64,000 bases of DNA, taken from contig NW_027248369.1 of assembly GCF_041260155.1 (NCBI RefSeq), positions 1,019,560-1,083,559 on the forward strand, given 5' to 3'. Below are positions 26,835 through 38,673 of the stretch, one piece after another. Each line of letters starts with the position of its first letter. Position 1 is the stretch's first letter. Origin of the DNA: Ptychodera flava (Eukaryota; Hemichordata; Enteropneusta; Ptychoderidae). Position numbers and translations under genes: made by a program. A model generated the notes under the pieces. That model searched no databases. It was not told the origin of the DNA and was given only the letters and a program-made list of their open reading frames with translations.

Positions 26835-28105
26835 AGCTGTGATATCGCAGCGGTACTTATGGCGTATATCGAACGCGCTCGGGTAAGGGTCATCGTCACA
26901 GTTCCGGTGCGAGCCAACGCACGGTCTTTTTGGCAGTTTACTACGACAACGACAGGTGTCTTAGCTTTAGCTCGCAATAAATAAAATAGATAAAGCTTGG
27001 AATAAATCACATTGTACCTACTGTATCATAGACTATCTACGACTCATCTTCTACTCCTCCTAACAAACCCGACTGTGACAACATGCATTTTCGACTGTTT
27101 TTCGGTGAGCCGCCGATGTTTTCTGCTCGATTTGAACTTTTTTACCTCCAAAATATTCAGTGTGTTGTATGCACGACCGGGCAAACATCGCAGAAACTGT
27201 CAACGGCCTACGGGAAAATAGTCAAAAATACGCGTTCTTATTGTCAAGGTAGTTATCAGGCGTACAGAATGAGTCTCAGATAGTCAATGATAAAGATGAT
27301 ACAAGTTTATTAATTCAAAGGCTAATATGAGTTCATTATTTTGAGAGCTAAATCTACGACACCGGTCGGTGGCATAGAAAACCGCAAAAAAAAAAAGCCG
27401 ATGCGCACAGTACAATACATTACCAACAATTCTCTTTGATTTGTATCCTTGAAAGTTACTTTTCTAAAACCTTTATTATTTCTACATGTAAGCACTAGTG
27501 TGCAGCATCAGAATAATTGTTAAATAATATCCAGTAAAAGTACGTTTAGAAATTTCAGTGAACGTTTCAAAATAACCGCTAAACAATCATAAAAGTCACA
27601 TTCTTTAGGTACTACAAATGCCATGCTTTTTGGGTAGCAAATTATGACGTACTGAAGGATTCATTCTCTGAGAAAACTTCGCATGCAAATTTCTTTTGTC
27701 ACTTCCATTGCAAAAAATTAATATCCTTTTGTTTCATAAAACAGGTGCATCTAGTCTCCCTACTTTCCATCACATTATTCTGTATGGCTGAAGACACAAT
27801 CTGTGGCAAATATCTCCTCTCTCAATTATGCATAATTTCCACATTATTTTAAATGAGAATTGAGAAGAATGGTGTGAATAAAAGTACGTTTTCAAAATTT
27901 TGATAGATAGTCTGTGAATTTGTCTACACATGGGAGATATGGTAGACTTCACTCAAGTATCTCCCAGGATACAAAGCATAATGAATTCTGGGAAATCTAC
28001 TGTAACTGTGATGCGTTGGCTCGCGGCAGAACTGTGGCGATGACCCTTGACACAAGCGCGTTTGATATACGCCACAAGTACCGCTGCGATAGCACAGCTA
28101 CGTCA
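26835..28105. mobile_element. Terminal-inverted-repeat element in the USF copy A intron
   Basis: AGCTGTGATATCGCAGCGG at 26835 and the inverse form gcgatagcacagct ending at 28099 start arms of about 100 bp that both include gcgtatat.gaacgcgc and ccaacgca. TGTCTAG occurs on both outer flanks. Copy B has the uninterrupted sequence near 58560 (cttgtctccatcaac). No transposase was recognised; open frames inside have no known domain. It inserted after the duplication or was lost cleanly from copy B. Confidence 0.75.
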
Positions 28106-28184
28106 TGTCTAGATCAACATAATTTGTACTGACGAAAACAGAAAGTGTACTTGCTTTCTGAAATAAAAATACTTGTATCAACAG

Positions 28185-28335
28185 TATTCATAATCATAAA
28201 TTTATAAATTAATTTATTTAATTTATTATTTTTTATGAAACAAGCAACACTTCTGCTGGGCTCGAACCCAGTACCTTTAGCATATGAGGCGCTACTTATT
28301 ACCTGTACTCCAACGAGAAAAGTTATATCCTTACA
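28185..28335 (-). mobile_element. tRNA-derived SINE-like insert
   Basis: On the minus strand the phrase TACTGGGTTCGAGCCCAG gives a T-arm with a perfect stem (B-box-like). A weak A-box-like stretch lies about 35 bases upstream, and an AT-rich tail sits at the other end. It is absent from copy B at the matching intron position, so it is a recent insert. It does not fold into a full cloverleaf that I can defend, so I call a SINE remnant and not a tRNA gene. Confidence 0.5.
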
Positions 28336-29059
28336 GCCTATTTATCCTAAAATAGTAATATTGATTTGAAAATAATCAGCAAAAGTTACAGCTACTGCTA
28401 ATGGCCCATTAAACTTTACTGCTTTGTTGGAATTGAAGAGATCATAATAAACTCACCTGTCCCTGTTTGGAATGATCCTGAGCACATTCTGGTACAATTT
28501 TTGAAAGTTTGACAATCCAGTTGTTAATTTATCTCTCCTTCGCCTCTCTACCTCATTGTGAGTAGCTCGCCTCCTTTCATCCCTGGCTGTCCTGGGTCCA
28601 TCTATCTTACCTCTGAAATACAGCAAATAACAATGATTTGTACTGATAATACTTAGTTCCCATTTTACTAAGAGCAAGCAATGGTAACTTTAAATAAGTT
28701 TTTCACTTTACCGTATTTGTTCTGATTATCAACTACAGTTTCAGTATTCAGCATTGTTAGTATACAGCCTGTCACGTTTTCTTGATAAGCGATTTCTAGA
28801 GTAGAATTCTAATGTAATCAGCAACACTTCCATTTTACATGATTTTTACATGAATAAACACTGTTGACAAGCTAAATACTTGGTGTTTCACTACTTTGAG
28901 AAGTAAGACAGGAAACTATATTTGACATACAACACAATATAGTGAAGAAGAAAATCACTTTAAGGTACAGTTACTGTCCTGTGATATTGAAACAGCAAGA
29001 AGCAGAAACATTGTATATATCATGTGCAACTGCTCTAGGCCTACCCTGACATTGTTAAC

Positions 29060-31600
29060 ATGCTCAAGGCCATACAGGGACACAGGGGGCGCTTCTTGGA
29101 GAGCTTTCTCTCAACATGGGCTCCTAATTTATCGGCTATTATACGAGAAATCAATTAGATTGTCTATGAATTTTGGTAGCATGAAAACGTAAAGGTACTG
29201 TGATTGCATTGGTGAAACTCTGGACGAAATGGGCATAACTGTACAGTTAGAGAAGATTTTTTGGAAATGGTTCGAGAAAAGAGGAGGAAACTGTGGCCGA
29301 TTTTGGACCAAGCAATTAAAGATGGCAAACGAGCAATAATGCGCTATGACAAAGTAATCCTTGAAGGTGATATCTACGTGTATGATACTAAAGCTCAGTA
29401 AGTTGTACAGTTGAAGAAAAGATAGCGAGGGGGCCAAGGCGATAGAAACATCAACTCAAACCAAACAAGACTGCATGACCATCCTCAGAATACAACGACA
29501 TAACTTATGAGAAACTTAGCGATAATGATTTTGGTAATTTTATCAATATTTTATGTTGGAATATCAATAACTTGAAGACGAAATGGTCAAATCCATATTT
29601 TATAACGTATCTTAAGCAATTCCGTATTGTATGCCTCACAGAAACATGGGCTACAGCTTCAGATCAATTTTCATTACATGGGTTTAAATCAATTTCTAAA
29701 GTTCGTTCTAAAAGATCTCACTTCGGAAGATATTCTGGTGGTTTGTTGCTGTTATATTCAAATGATTATGTTTTGTCTATTTCAGAATTGTCTAGTCAAT
29801 CTGATGATGTAATGTGGGTTAGAATGATAACAGTAGATGATATCTTACTTTTAATAGGTGTTGTTTATATCTCAACAGAAGGTTCATTCATCTTATGCTG
29901 ACGATTCTACGGTTGAGATGATATGAGAATTATGCTATGTATACACAACGTTTTTCCGATCATCATTGTTTTATGTGTGGGATTTTAATGCACGAACAGC
30001 AACGGATATAGATCATTTGTATTTTGATAATATGACCTTATTACCATGTGATGAATACCATGCAACAGACGATATCTTGCATTTAAGGAATTCATGTGAT
30101 GCAACGGTAATCGTTATGGGCGATGTCTGTTACAGTTTTGTAAGACATCTGGATTGAGAATCATGAATGATCGTTTTTCAGATGAGAGTGGTCACTTTAC
30201 ATGCATAAAAAGTGCAGGTGCCAGTGTAGTAGATTACCTACTGTGTAATTCGACTGCCATAAAAGAGATTGTGCATTTTTTATTGATGATAGAATAGAAT
30301 CTGATCATCAACCATTGGTTTTTCGTTTATGTCAGAATAGTACTGTAACTTTAAATTCTTACACTAACTCTACAAATGTACATGTTGTTAATGATCACAG
30401 TGTCTCTGCTTTAACGAAAATAGGTTGGAGTGATGATGAAAGTTTTGAGTTTTATCATAATGATTATTGGAATAGTACAAGAGCTGACAGATTTTACGAA
30501 AAATGTTTCAGATGCACTTGTAAATAATGATTACGACTCCAGTCTTGCTGTACTTCTCGAAATGCTGTATACAGCTGCATCTAGAATGAAAGTGGAATGT
30601 AATGTTGCCAAGTATAAAGGTATTTATTTACGTAAAAGTTGGTATGATAAAGAATATGTCGACGCCAAAGTCAAAGCGACAAAAGCATCGAACGAATTCA
30701 GACGTACTAGATCAAAAGATTCATTGGCAGTTTTAAAAATGTGTAAGTCTAACTACAGCAAACTGTTGTTAATTAAAAGGAAAGTACACGAAAGAAATGA
30801 AAAGAAGAAATTAATGAATGCTGTACGGAGTCTAATTCTAAAAGATTCTGGTCCCTCCTGAAAATAATTCGGGGCCCTTCACCTAACATTTCAACAGACT
30901 GGTTCTCACATTTCCATGGTTTGTTTAACTTCGTGAATGATTTCTGGTGAAAGTGATGAATTTTATTGTGAGATTAAAAATATTGTAGATGAGTTTGATC
31001 CCCTATTTGGTGAGAGTGGTTGTGATCATATTGATTGTAGTCTGCTTGATGAAGAAATTACATTTGATGAAGTTGAAAAAGTATTTTGAATTTAAAATGT
31101 GGAAATGCACCAGGTTATGATGGTATTCCAGCGGAATTACCTAAAAACTCTCCTAGAAAGTTCAAAGAATTACTTGTTGTTTGTTGAATAAATTGTTTCT
31201 TTGCAGTTATTTTTCGTCAGAGTGGGCTTTAGGTTCGATAGTTCCATTGCATAAAAAGGGAGACCCTGACAATGTAAATAATTACCGTGGTATAACTCTT
31301 ATTTCTTTACTTGGAAAGTGCTTTCATCAATTTTGTACAGTAGAGTACAGATATGGGTTGAGAAAAATTGTCCCTTTCTGAAAACTAAGCTTGTTTTCGT
31401 AAGGGTTATAGTTGTATTCATAATATGTTTATACTTGAGACAATTATTAATCGATATTTTTTTTTCGAAGTCGTTTGTAAGTGCCTTTGTTGACTTTGAG
31501 AAGGCCTTCGATCGTATGAATCATTTTTTGTTTGATGAAGTATGGCCTTCATGGTAATTTCTATAGAACACTTAAATCTATATACAAACACATCCGTGCA
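29060..31600 (+). mobile_element. Decayed LINE, copy 1
   Basis: The ORF1 C-terminal end is at 29260-29403 (DFLEMVREKRRKLWPIL, then GKRAIMRYDKVILEGD), a transposase_22-like domain. ORF2 follows with an APE endonuclease: ILCWNINNLKTKW at 29545, LTETWA near 29634, and a SDHQP motif near 30300. RT pieces follow: KKGDPDNVNNYRGITLIS near 31255 and FVDFEKAFDRMNH near 31485. Frames are interrupted several times, and the RT stops before its catalytic YADD box, so the copy is 3'-incomplete. The clade looks L1/Nimb-like but is not settled. Confidence 0.8.
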
Positions 31601-32129
31601 CATGTCTAAGTTCCGTCATATCGCACACCACCAGCACGAGGCACTCAAACATAAACCCTTTCTTCAGGGTCGATTCACCAATTTCTCGCAATGTATTCCG
31701 CAAAAATAACAATTATACACTCATTTACTATATAATAGCACTAACAACGGTAGATCTTGCGTGTGAAGTTAATTGCCTTCATTTCCTTTACAGTCTTCCC
31801 ACTCGAGTGGCAACTTAACGTTTCGACCCGTTTCTGCTATACACAAAGCTGAAGTTCAGCCTTTTCATGCGTTTTTGTGTTATGTTTCGTCAAATAGATG
31901 ACATGTCACATATCGTGTTATTGAATGATAAAAACGTTTGTTGCTGTTATACGAAGTCTGTTTTTTGAGAAGAGACTAACTAAATACCTTTTGATTTGTT
32001 GTTTCATCATTATGGGCATATTTCTGCTTGTTCACCCATTCTTGCCTTCCTTGTTGCAAGAAAATACTGTGACCATTAATTGGCCTGCATCTGTACATCT
32101 AGATCTTAGAAAGCACTTTTACTGTCTTG
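31601..32129. other. Spacer between the two LINE copies
   Basis: No coding domain was recognised. It may be LINE untranslated sequence or unrelated DNA. Confidence 0.4.
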
Positions 32130-35100
32130 ACATCCATGCTATACGGTAGTTTCATTGGTTTAACTAGTACGTTCTGAATTTTGTATGTGGGAAACGAATA
32201 GAAAACTGAATTTATAATTTTATAGTTTTCAAGTGATCAGAGATGCGAAAAGATGAAACGATCGCAACTTCCACAGTAAGGGGTTTATACAATACAGGTA
32301 CAAGGGAGCTGCAACCTTCTAGTAAAATCTCAAAAAAACTTCAAGATTTTAAAGAATTTTGCAGATTTTTTACACGTTTGTTTTCTGGTGTTTCTTTATT
32401 TTTCAAACTACTCTGTAGAAGTTTCCGTATCTGTTTTCTTTTAATTTTTTTATGTTTTTGACCACCCCCGCCAATATCTCCCTTACTACGATAGTTCGGT
32501 GAGCACGTTCGGCAGTGCTGCAGAAAGCGCGTTCTGTTCTGACAAAAGATTCACCGATATTTGTCACTGAAGATTTACCTCCTGTTGTTAGACAGGCTCG
32601 CAAGAAACTCATACCTTTCCTTGTCAAGGCTAGAGATGAAGGTAAACGAGCATTTCTATCGTATGATAAATTGCTTATTGACGGCAGAAAGTACAAACTT
32701 GATTCTGGAAGTAATGAGCTAACTCCTATCTAGTGGTGTGGCCAGGCTATCATCGCCAAAAATCGACAGAGTGTGAGTCAGTGTCAAGATGAACACTTAC
32801 ATGCAAGAACTGCTGAAAATACACATTCAATTACTGCTTGGAACGCCAGGGGTTTGAAAAAATACACAAATGACATCGGACTGAAACAGTATTTCTCTGC
32901 ATTTTCTATAGCTTGTATAACAGAAACTTGGGCAAGATCCAATGATGATTTTTGTGACTGGCTGCCAAACTACAAATGTTATTCGTCCTCGAGAAAACGT
33001 AAGGGAAATTATGGAAGATTTTCTGGTGGTGTGTGTATTTATGTTGCTAATTTTATTTCTCGTTTTGTAAGACGCATTTTCAAAGATAACGAGAACTCTG
33101 TGTTTTGTTCGTTAGCAGAAATGCTTTTAATACACCCCGTGATTTAATTGTGTGTGGCGTGTAGATCTCACCAGAGGGCGCCCAATTTATAGAGAGGGTG
33201 ATTAGATGGCATTATTCGTTTGGAAAATTGTGTTATGGACATTTGTTCTCGGTTTGAAAGTGTTGATTTTATATTTCTTGGCGACTTTAATGCTAGAGTT
33301 GGGGACTTGCAAGATTTGAAGATGAGCACTTACTGGTGATACGAATGCCACAGGTACTTCCCAGCCTGGCTATGAAATTGACCACTTTGATTTACCTCGA
33401 AAATCACGGGACAGTACTGTAAATAGATTTGGTCAATCCCTAATTGAATTCTGTTATAAACAACATGTACACATAGTAAACGGGCGTTTACCGGTGACAG
33501 GAAGGGGACTACACCTGCTATACAAATAACGGAGCAAGTTTGATTGATTATGTAATCATTAGCACGTCCTTGTTTCAATTCGTTGATGACTTCAGAGTTG
33601 AAACGTTAGACATTTCCGATCATTTACCTATTCAATGCTGCTTTTGTTTCCCAATGAGTATGACACTACAACTGACGGAGATATCAGTACAGATGTTATG
33701 CACTCAATGTATGGAAGAAATTTCGTTGGAATTCGCTTTTATCTGACACCTTCAAACACAAATTACAAGACGAAGGTTTTGAATTTTTGTATAGAATTTT
33801 CAGTCAAGCTGTTCAGGACAAGGATTTGAACAAAGCTGTAACGACTTTGACTGATATATTCACAAGAGCTGGGGAGGACATGATGACTCAAGTGGAAAGA
33901 GACGTACAACAGACATACCCTCTAACAAACCATGGTGGGACAAGGAGTGTTCTCGCGCTAGAGACCGGAAGTTCGAACTTTTAAATACATTTCGTAAATC
34001 AAATAAGGGAGAAGACTTAACAAAGTACTCTGATTCCAGAAAACTATTTAAAGAATTATGTAAAATGAAAGCGGAAAACTATAAGAAGAAACAACGGGAC
34101 ACTTTATTACATCACGCGAACGATCATACGAAATTCTGGAAGACAATTAAAGAAATAAGAAGCAATAAGTCGGTATCTACCGCTGATAACATCACAACAA
34201 ATGCATGGTTTGATTATTTTAACACGCTACTAAATAATTCAGTTGTTGTCCAGGATGCCGTTTTTGAACGGAAAATTGCCCTTGATTTAGCAGACCACGA
34301 TGCTTTTTGTGCTGCCTGCGACGATAATACTCCTTCGGACATTAACAGAGCTATTACTATCGGGGAAGTTTCGAAGTGTATCGACGCCTTACAGAACTCT
34401 AAGTCTCCTGATCCTGATGGACTTGTGAACGAAATGTTCAAGAACTGTAATGATGTCTTGAAACACTGTTTTTGTGAACTGTTTAATTTGATTCTTGCTT
34501 TAGGTGTATTCCCAGAGAGTTGGGGTAAAGGTATTATTTATCCCCTTCACAAAAAGGTAGTTTTACAGACGTCAACAATTTTCGTGGCATTTCCCTTTTA
34601 TCATGTATGAGCAAAATGTTTACTAAAATTATTAACGAGCGTCTGGTCAAATGGGTAGAGGAACAGCATATCATTGTTGAATCACAAGCTGGTTTCCGTA
34701 AGGGCTACAGTACGATTGACAATATCTTCACGTTACAGTCTATTGTACAAAAGTATCTTTCTCAAAGAAGAGGCCGCATGTACTGTTTATTTATAGATTT
34801 CTCTAAAGCCTTCGATCGGGTGACTCACAGGTACTTGTGGCATAGACTGATATCCTATGGCTTACATGGGAATGACTTAAAGTCCTTAGATCCATGTATA
34901 ATAACATCGAGTCAAGTGTTCTGTGTAATGGCGGACTAACCGATTATTTTAACTGTAATGTGGGAACCAGACAAGGGTGCATGCTCAGTCCTCTATTATT
35001 TAGTCTTTTTATCAACGAACTTGCGTCATATATGTATATAGAAAATGGGGGATTTCAATTAATTCGAACTTTGACAACGTTGGAATTCTCATGTTCGCTG

Positions 35101-35590
35101 ATGATGTAACGGATGTTGCCGATCTGCCTATAAAATTACAGAGAAAGCTGAACAAACTTGATATTTTTTTGTAATCAGTGGGGCATGTCGGTCAATTTAG
35201 ACAAGTCCAAAATCATGGTATTTAGAAACGGTGGGATATTGAGGGGATATGAAAAATGGTTCTACATGGGTTCTCCAGTAAATGTTGTCAAACATTACAA
35301 CTACTTGGGTATGCTAATGTCATCACGACTTTCATGGTCACCAGCTAAAAGTAATGAAAGGAAACAAATTGTTTTCAAGAAATTAGGAGGGCTCCCCCTC
35401 TCACAAGCATTTAAACTCTTTGACACATGTGTTGCTCCGGTAATTTGTTACGGAGCTGAAATATGGGGCTTTGAATACTCACCTGTTATCAGGTTCGTTT
35501 TTGACAGAGTTAGTCACTGTTGACTGAAACTGATCCTGGTCCGCCAGATTTGATTGATAATGTCAGTCAGTCAGTCAGTCAAAATAAGCA
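32130..35590 (+). mobile_element. LINE copy 2, nearly full length but broken
   Basis: Order on the plus strand: a 5' segment (32130-32505) that recurs alone at 44.48 kb; the ORF1 C-terminal domain (32515-32733) with IFVTEDLPPVVRQARKK and GKRAFLSYDKLLIDGRKY; an APE endonuclease from 32773 with WNARGLKKYTND, CITETWARS, GRFSGGV and SDHLPI (33618); then RT with SKSPDPDGL (34400), QAGFRKGYSTIDN (34688), FIDFSKAFDRVTHRYL (34792), GTRQGCMLSPLLFSLF (34965) and FADD (35095). A C-terminal region with KHYNYLGMLMS and CYGAEIWGFE follows. A few frame changes separate the blocks. It ends near a (gtca)n run at 35560-35582. It is much better preserved than the copy at 15.8 kb. Confidence 0.85.
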
Positions 35591-35744
35591 TAGATGTAAT
35601 AGACGTAACTTCCATGAAATTAAACTAGAAACTGGTCAGTGCTACATAGCCATCTCACTGTCTCATCTGTTTGTGTAGTTTGTGTACTCCTACAGTTCCT
35701 ATAATATGAGCATTGTGTTCGTGGGATAACTTTACTTTCGCAGC

Positions 35745-36615
35745 GAAGAAAAACGTATTTTGCTCTCTCGAAACATATTTTGTCATCTCAAAAGAAAGTT
35801 TTGCACTCTAACACCTGAAACTGCGCCTCACAAAAGAGTTACGGTATAAATGAACTTTTTATACTCGCCCTCACAGTTGTACGACTAGAAATTAGATTAA
35901 AATTGATTAGTATAAAAAAAAACCTTCACCCAGGAAAAATATTGGTCCCGTAAAAGTGAAACAGTCCCTTAAAAACTAAAGCATTTTCTTTTTAAAATAA
36001 AGACTTTCGTGTAATATAATTTTCGAAACCAACAGATTACTTCAGAGTATTAAAACTTATTTGGGAAGAAAAATGTTCATGAAAGTTTAGTCTTGAGTTT
36101 GAAAAAACTAAATATGGCTCTTGAAATTTAATTTTGTCTTCCCTGAAATGAACATTTGAAAAGCATTAGGAGTGTGTTCTAAATAACCACAGAACTATTA
36201 ATATCCACAAAACAAAAAAAATCTCGTCATGGTTTAAATGGTCAGTCTTCAGAAGTAAATTTTGTTTTAAGTATTTAAACCTACCCTTGTAAAATGCAAA
36301 GGAAAGATTACTTTTAAATGATAAACATTATCGTTGCAAAGCATAACTTCTTACAGAAAATTAAAGTTTACTTACATATAATAGAAGTTGCGTCTACCAG
36401 AAATAGTTTTGTTCTTGTAATAAGAGTTGTGCCCACTAAAATTACAGTTGCAATGTCAAGATTAGAAAGTTTAGTCCGTCAAAATAGAGTTTTGTGCCTC
36501 ATAATAAGAGTTGCATCGGACAAATTTAAGTTTGTGCTTGGGAAATAAACTTTCATAAATAACAAAGATATTATCTACAAAAACAGAGTTTACATTTCAA
36601 AATAATATAATTCCA
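35745..36615. repeat. Degenerate tandem array with 19-22 nt period
   Basis: Successive units begin with agtt/attt/actt and carry an A-rich end, for example agttgcgtctaccagaaat, agttttgttcttgtaataag, agttgtgcccactaaaatta, agtttagtccgtcaaaatag and agttgcatcggacaaattta. About 40 units fit, each differing from the others but keeping the spacing. No coding signal was seen. Confidence 0.65.
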
Positions 36616-37476
36616 TGTGACGTTTAGGGCCCCCGTAGACTAGGCATTTTTTGCCAAATGCTTTTGATGAATACAGTGATGTGTATCATTAATTGCTTGG
36701 TTTCCAACACATGTAACAAGCATCATTGTGATTAAAGAATTTTTTAAAATCCTAAAACTGATAGAAATGTATAACATGCCCCGACATGGGTGCAAATCAG
36801 TTCACTGATTTGAGTAGGAACACCAGGCGGGATAGCGAGCCGCGTGAACGATGTACTGACCGGTTTCCATCGTTACCCGATTCGGTGAAGCCCTACGCGT
36901 TTTTCGACGTCAAAGTAGATGCATAACGCTATATGCGCGCACTGCTATTTTGGTGCTGGTCGATTATGGTAAAATTGTTTGAGTACACCTTGTATGTAAC
37001 TAAATGTCACATAGGTTTAACTGTGAAGAGGCATGTAATAAATATTACTACCTGAATACATGGGTTTATGTGCCCTCGCTGCAGGAGACTCTTTGCTCTC
37101 CTAGCGTCGAGCAAATGGCCATCTGCTCTTTGACATATAAAGCCATGTATTTAGACAATAATATACAATATCAATGCTTCGATTATTAAATCTATGAGTG
37201 GCAACTTGAAGCTGAATCTTTGTCTTGTTGTGAGCCGCCGCATGAAATCAAAGGGTAATGTGCATAATATCCCAAAATATCTATCAAGGGAAGACCCTTT
37301 ATAAGTACTTTTACTCATCATATCACAGAAGAAAAGTCCTTTATCGTCTAAATATATAAATTGTTGTGAAATACGGATATTGTTAATAAAATCAGAATGG
37401 TATTTGATCAGGGTTCAGCTTCCTTTCTGTTCTGAACTACTTGAAAAATCACTAAAACGGCCCGACACAGTAGTAT
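36616..37476. other. No feature recognised
   Basis: AT-rich DNA up to the TA target site of the transposon at 37479. Nothing coding is supported. Confidence 0.5.
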
Positions 37477-37478
37477 TA

Positions 37479-37720
37479 CAGCGAGCGCGAATAGAAACTG
37501 GACACCTAATTAGCAAAGTACCCAGCTGTATTGCGAGGCATATTGCTATTTCCCTTTGTAATTCGCCAGTGACTTTGTTAACTTGTCAGCGATATCGTTT
37601 TATGTTTCAGTCAGCTGCAGACACTTTGAGATGTTGCAATAAAGCTTATCTGGGTTTGAGTAATTCAGTATAGGGGTGGCTGCTTGTTGCTTGGTGGGAT
37701 TCAAAACGAGTGAAGATAAT
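37479..37720 (+). repeat. Left terminal inverted repeat of the transposon
   Basis: Matches the reverse complement of 43065-43307 with very few differences, beginning CAGCGAGCG next to a TA target. An open frame in each arm (AHIAISLCNSPVTLLTCQR) is a by-product of this identity and not a gene. Confidence 0.9.
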
Positions 37721-38673
37721 AATGATATTCAGGTGAATATCAGAAACTTCACTAAAAAATAAAGATATTTGTAAGCTACACTTGTGGTCTCATTTAGTGC
37801 TCTCTTGAATTTCAATAAAATCCCCTTTTGTTTGTGTCTACTTCTTGTATTGTGAATGAGTCAACTGTGGTTTCTTCCAAATAGAGTGGCTGGCGCAACA
37901 TTCGCGAGGTGAATGGCGGCAAAATTTTTATGTCCAGGCTCTCACATCTGGCCACATTCGTGGTATCCACGCAAACAACAATAAAGGAGTTTATGCTTGA
38001 GTCCAGGAGAAGTGATCATTTCAGCACAATTTTGTAACTTTTGAATTGCATAGAGAGTGCAACCGGCGATTGTGGAGGTAAAAAGAGATGCTGCGATGCG
38101 ATGCGCACCATGAAAGTTTTGTAGAGGTTTAACACAATATCCAGAATAACTGAATGCGTGCCTTCAGTAACACAGTCTCTCTTATTGAGGATCCGTATCA
38201 TGAATAAGTATAGCGTACGCGCACCTAAATTTTGCATTTTCTTACAGGTTTTAATGTCAAACCACAGTAAAAAGGGTCCATACATTTATATCGGTTATAG
38301 AGACAATTTACCCAGCTATACCCAGTGACTTTCCGCTTTCACACACGACCAAACGGCCGTCGGCAAGTCTCACCATTCCTTATCTGGAATAAACTATTTT
38401 GTGATTAGGTCGAACGCGTTTCCAGCGGCACCGTCTCTCAGGATAAAATCAATTTAGAAATACCACAAGTATTTTACCTAAGTGAAGACAATTATAACTT
38501 AGAAATGTAAGTGGAAATTGCACATTGACGTAATGTGATTTAATCCTTAAATTGACGCTAAATGTACTGAAGTCTAGTGCGGACGCCCCTCCAAAGAAAA
38601 TGCATCCGTCTCCGTTTTGTCACATGACACTAAATACTGTTGCATCTTTCAAATAAAACTTCAACTGACAGAG

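Larger units (their letters stand above)
25523..28612 (-). pseudogene. USF: USF-type bHLH-zipper gene, partial copy A
   Basis: Two exons are present. The exon at 28612-28457 encodes KIDGPRTARDERRRATHNEV, the basic region and helix 1 with the H, E and R residues that read CACGTG E-boxes. The exon at 25741-25523 encodes SKGGILAKTCDYIHELRKA, helix 2 and the leucine zipper (ENALLRAQLQQHGIEAVV), ending at a TGA at 25525-25523. Splice sites are canonical (acceptor CAG before 28612 and before 25741, donor GTGAGT after 28457). One A is missing from the AAAA run at 28528-28530 compared with copy B, which shifts the frame inside the bHLH. All other codons of this exon are kept, so the shift could be an assembly error. 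The upstream USR exon found in copy B is absent; a LINE starts where similarity ends. USF proteins are nuclear E-box activators. Confidence 0.85.
18815..29055. repeat. Large duplication, copy A
   Basis: From about 18815 to 19215 and from about 19565 to 29055 this region is collinear in the same orientation with 51505-51780 and 52485-59172. Long phrases are near identical, for example around the USF last exon. Copy A is longer because it carries hairpin elements (18998, 20199), a 679-bp insert (20472), a GA microsatellite, a terminal-inverted-repeat element (26835) and a SINE-like insert (28185), all missing from copy B. Similarity stops near 29055, just where a LINE begins. Confidence 0.9.

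Noticed and set aside
28235-28330. tRNA gene on the minus strand
   Set aside because: Only the T-arm is convincing; acceptor, D and anticodon arms do not pair, and the block is an AT-tailed insert missing from the duplicated copy. Called SINE-like instead.
37479-37680. Conserved protein AHIAISLCNSPVTLLTCQR found twice in the window
   Set aside because: Both occurrences are the terminal inverted repeats of one transposon read on opposite strands; identity is at the DNA level.
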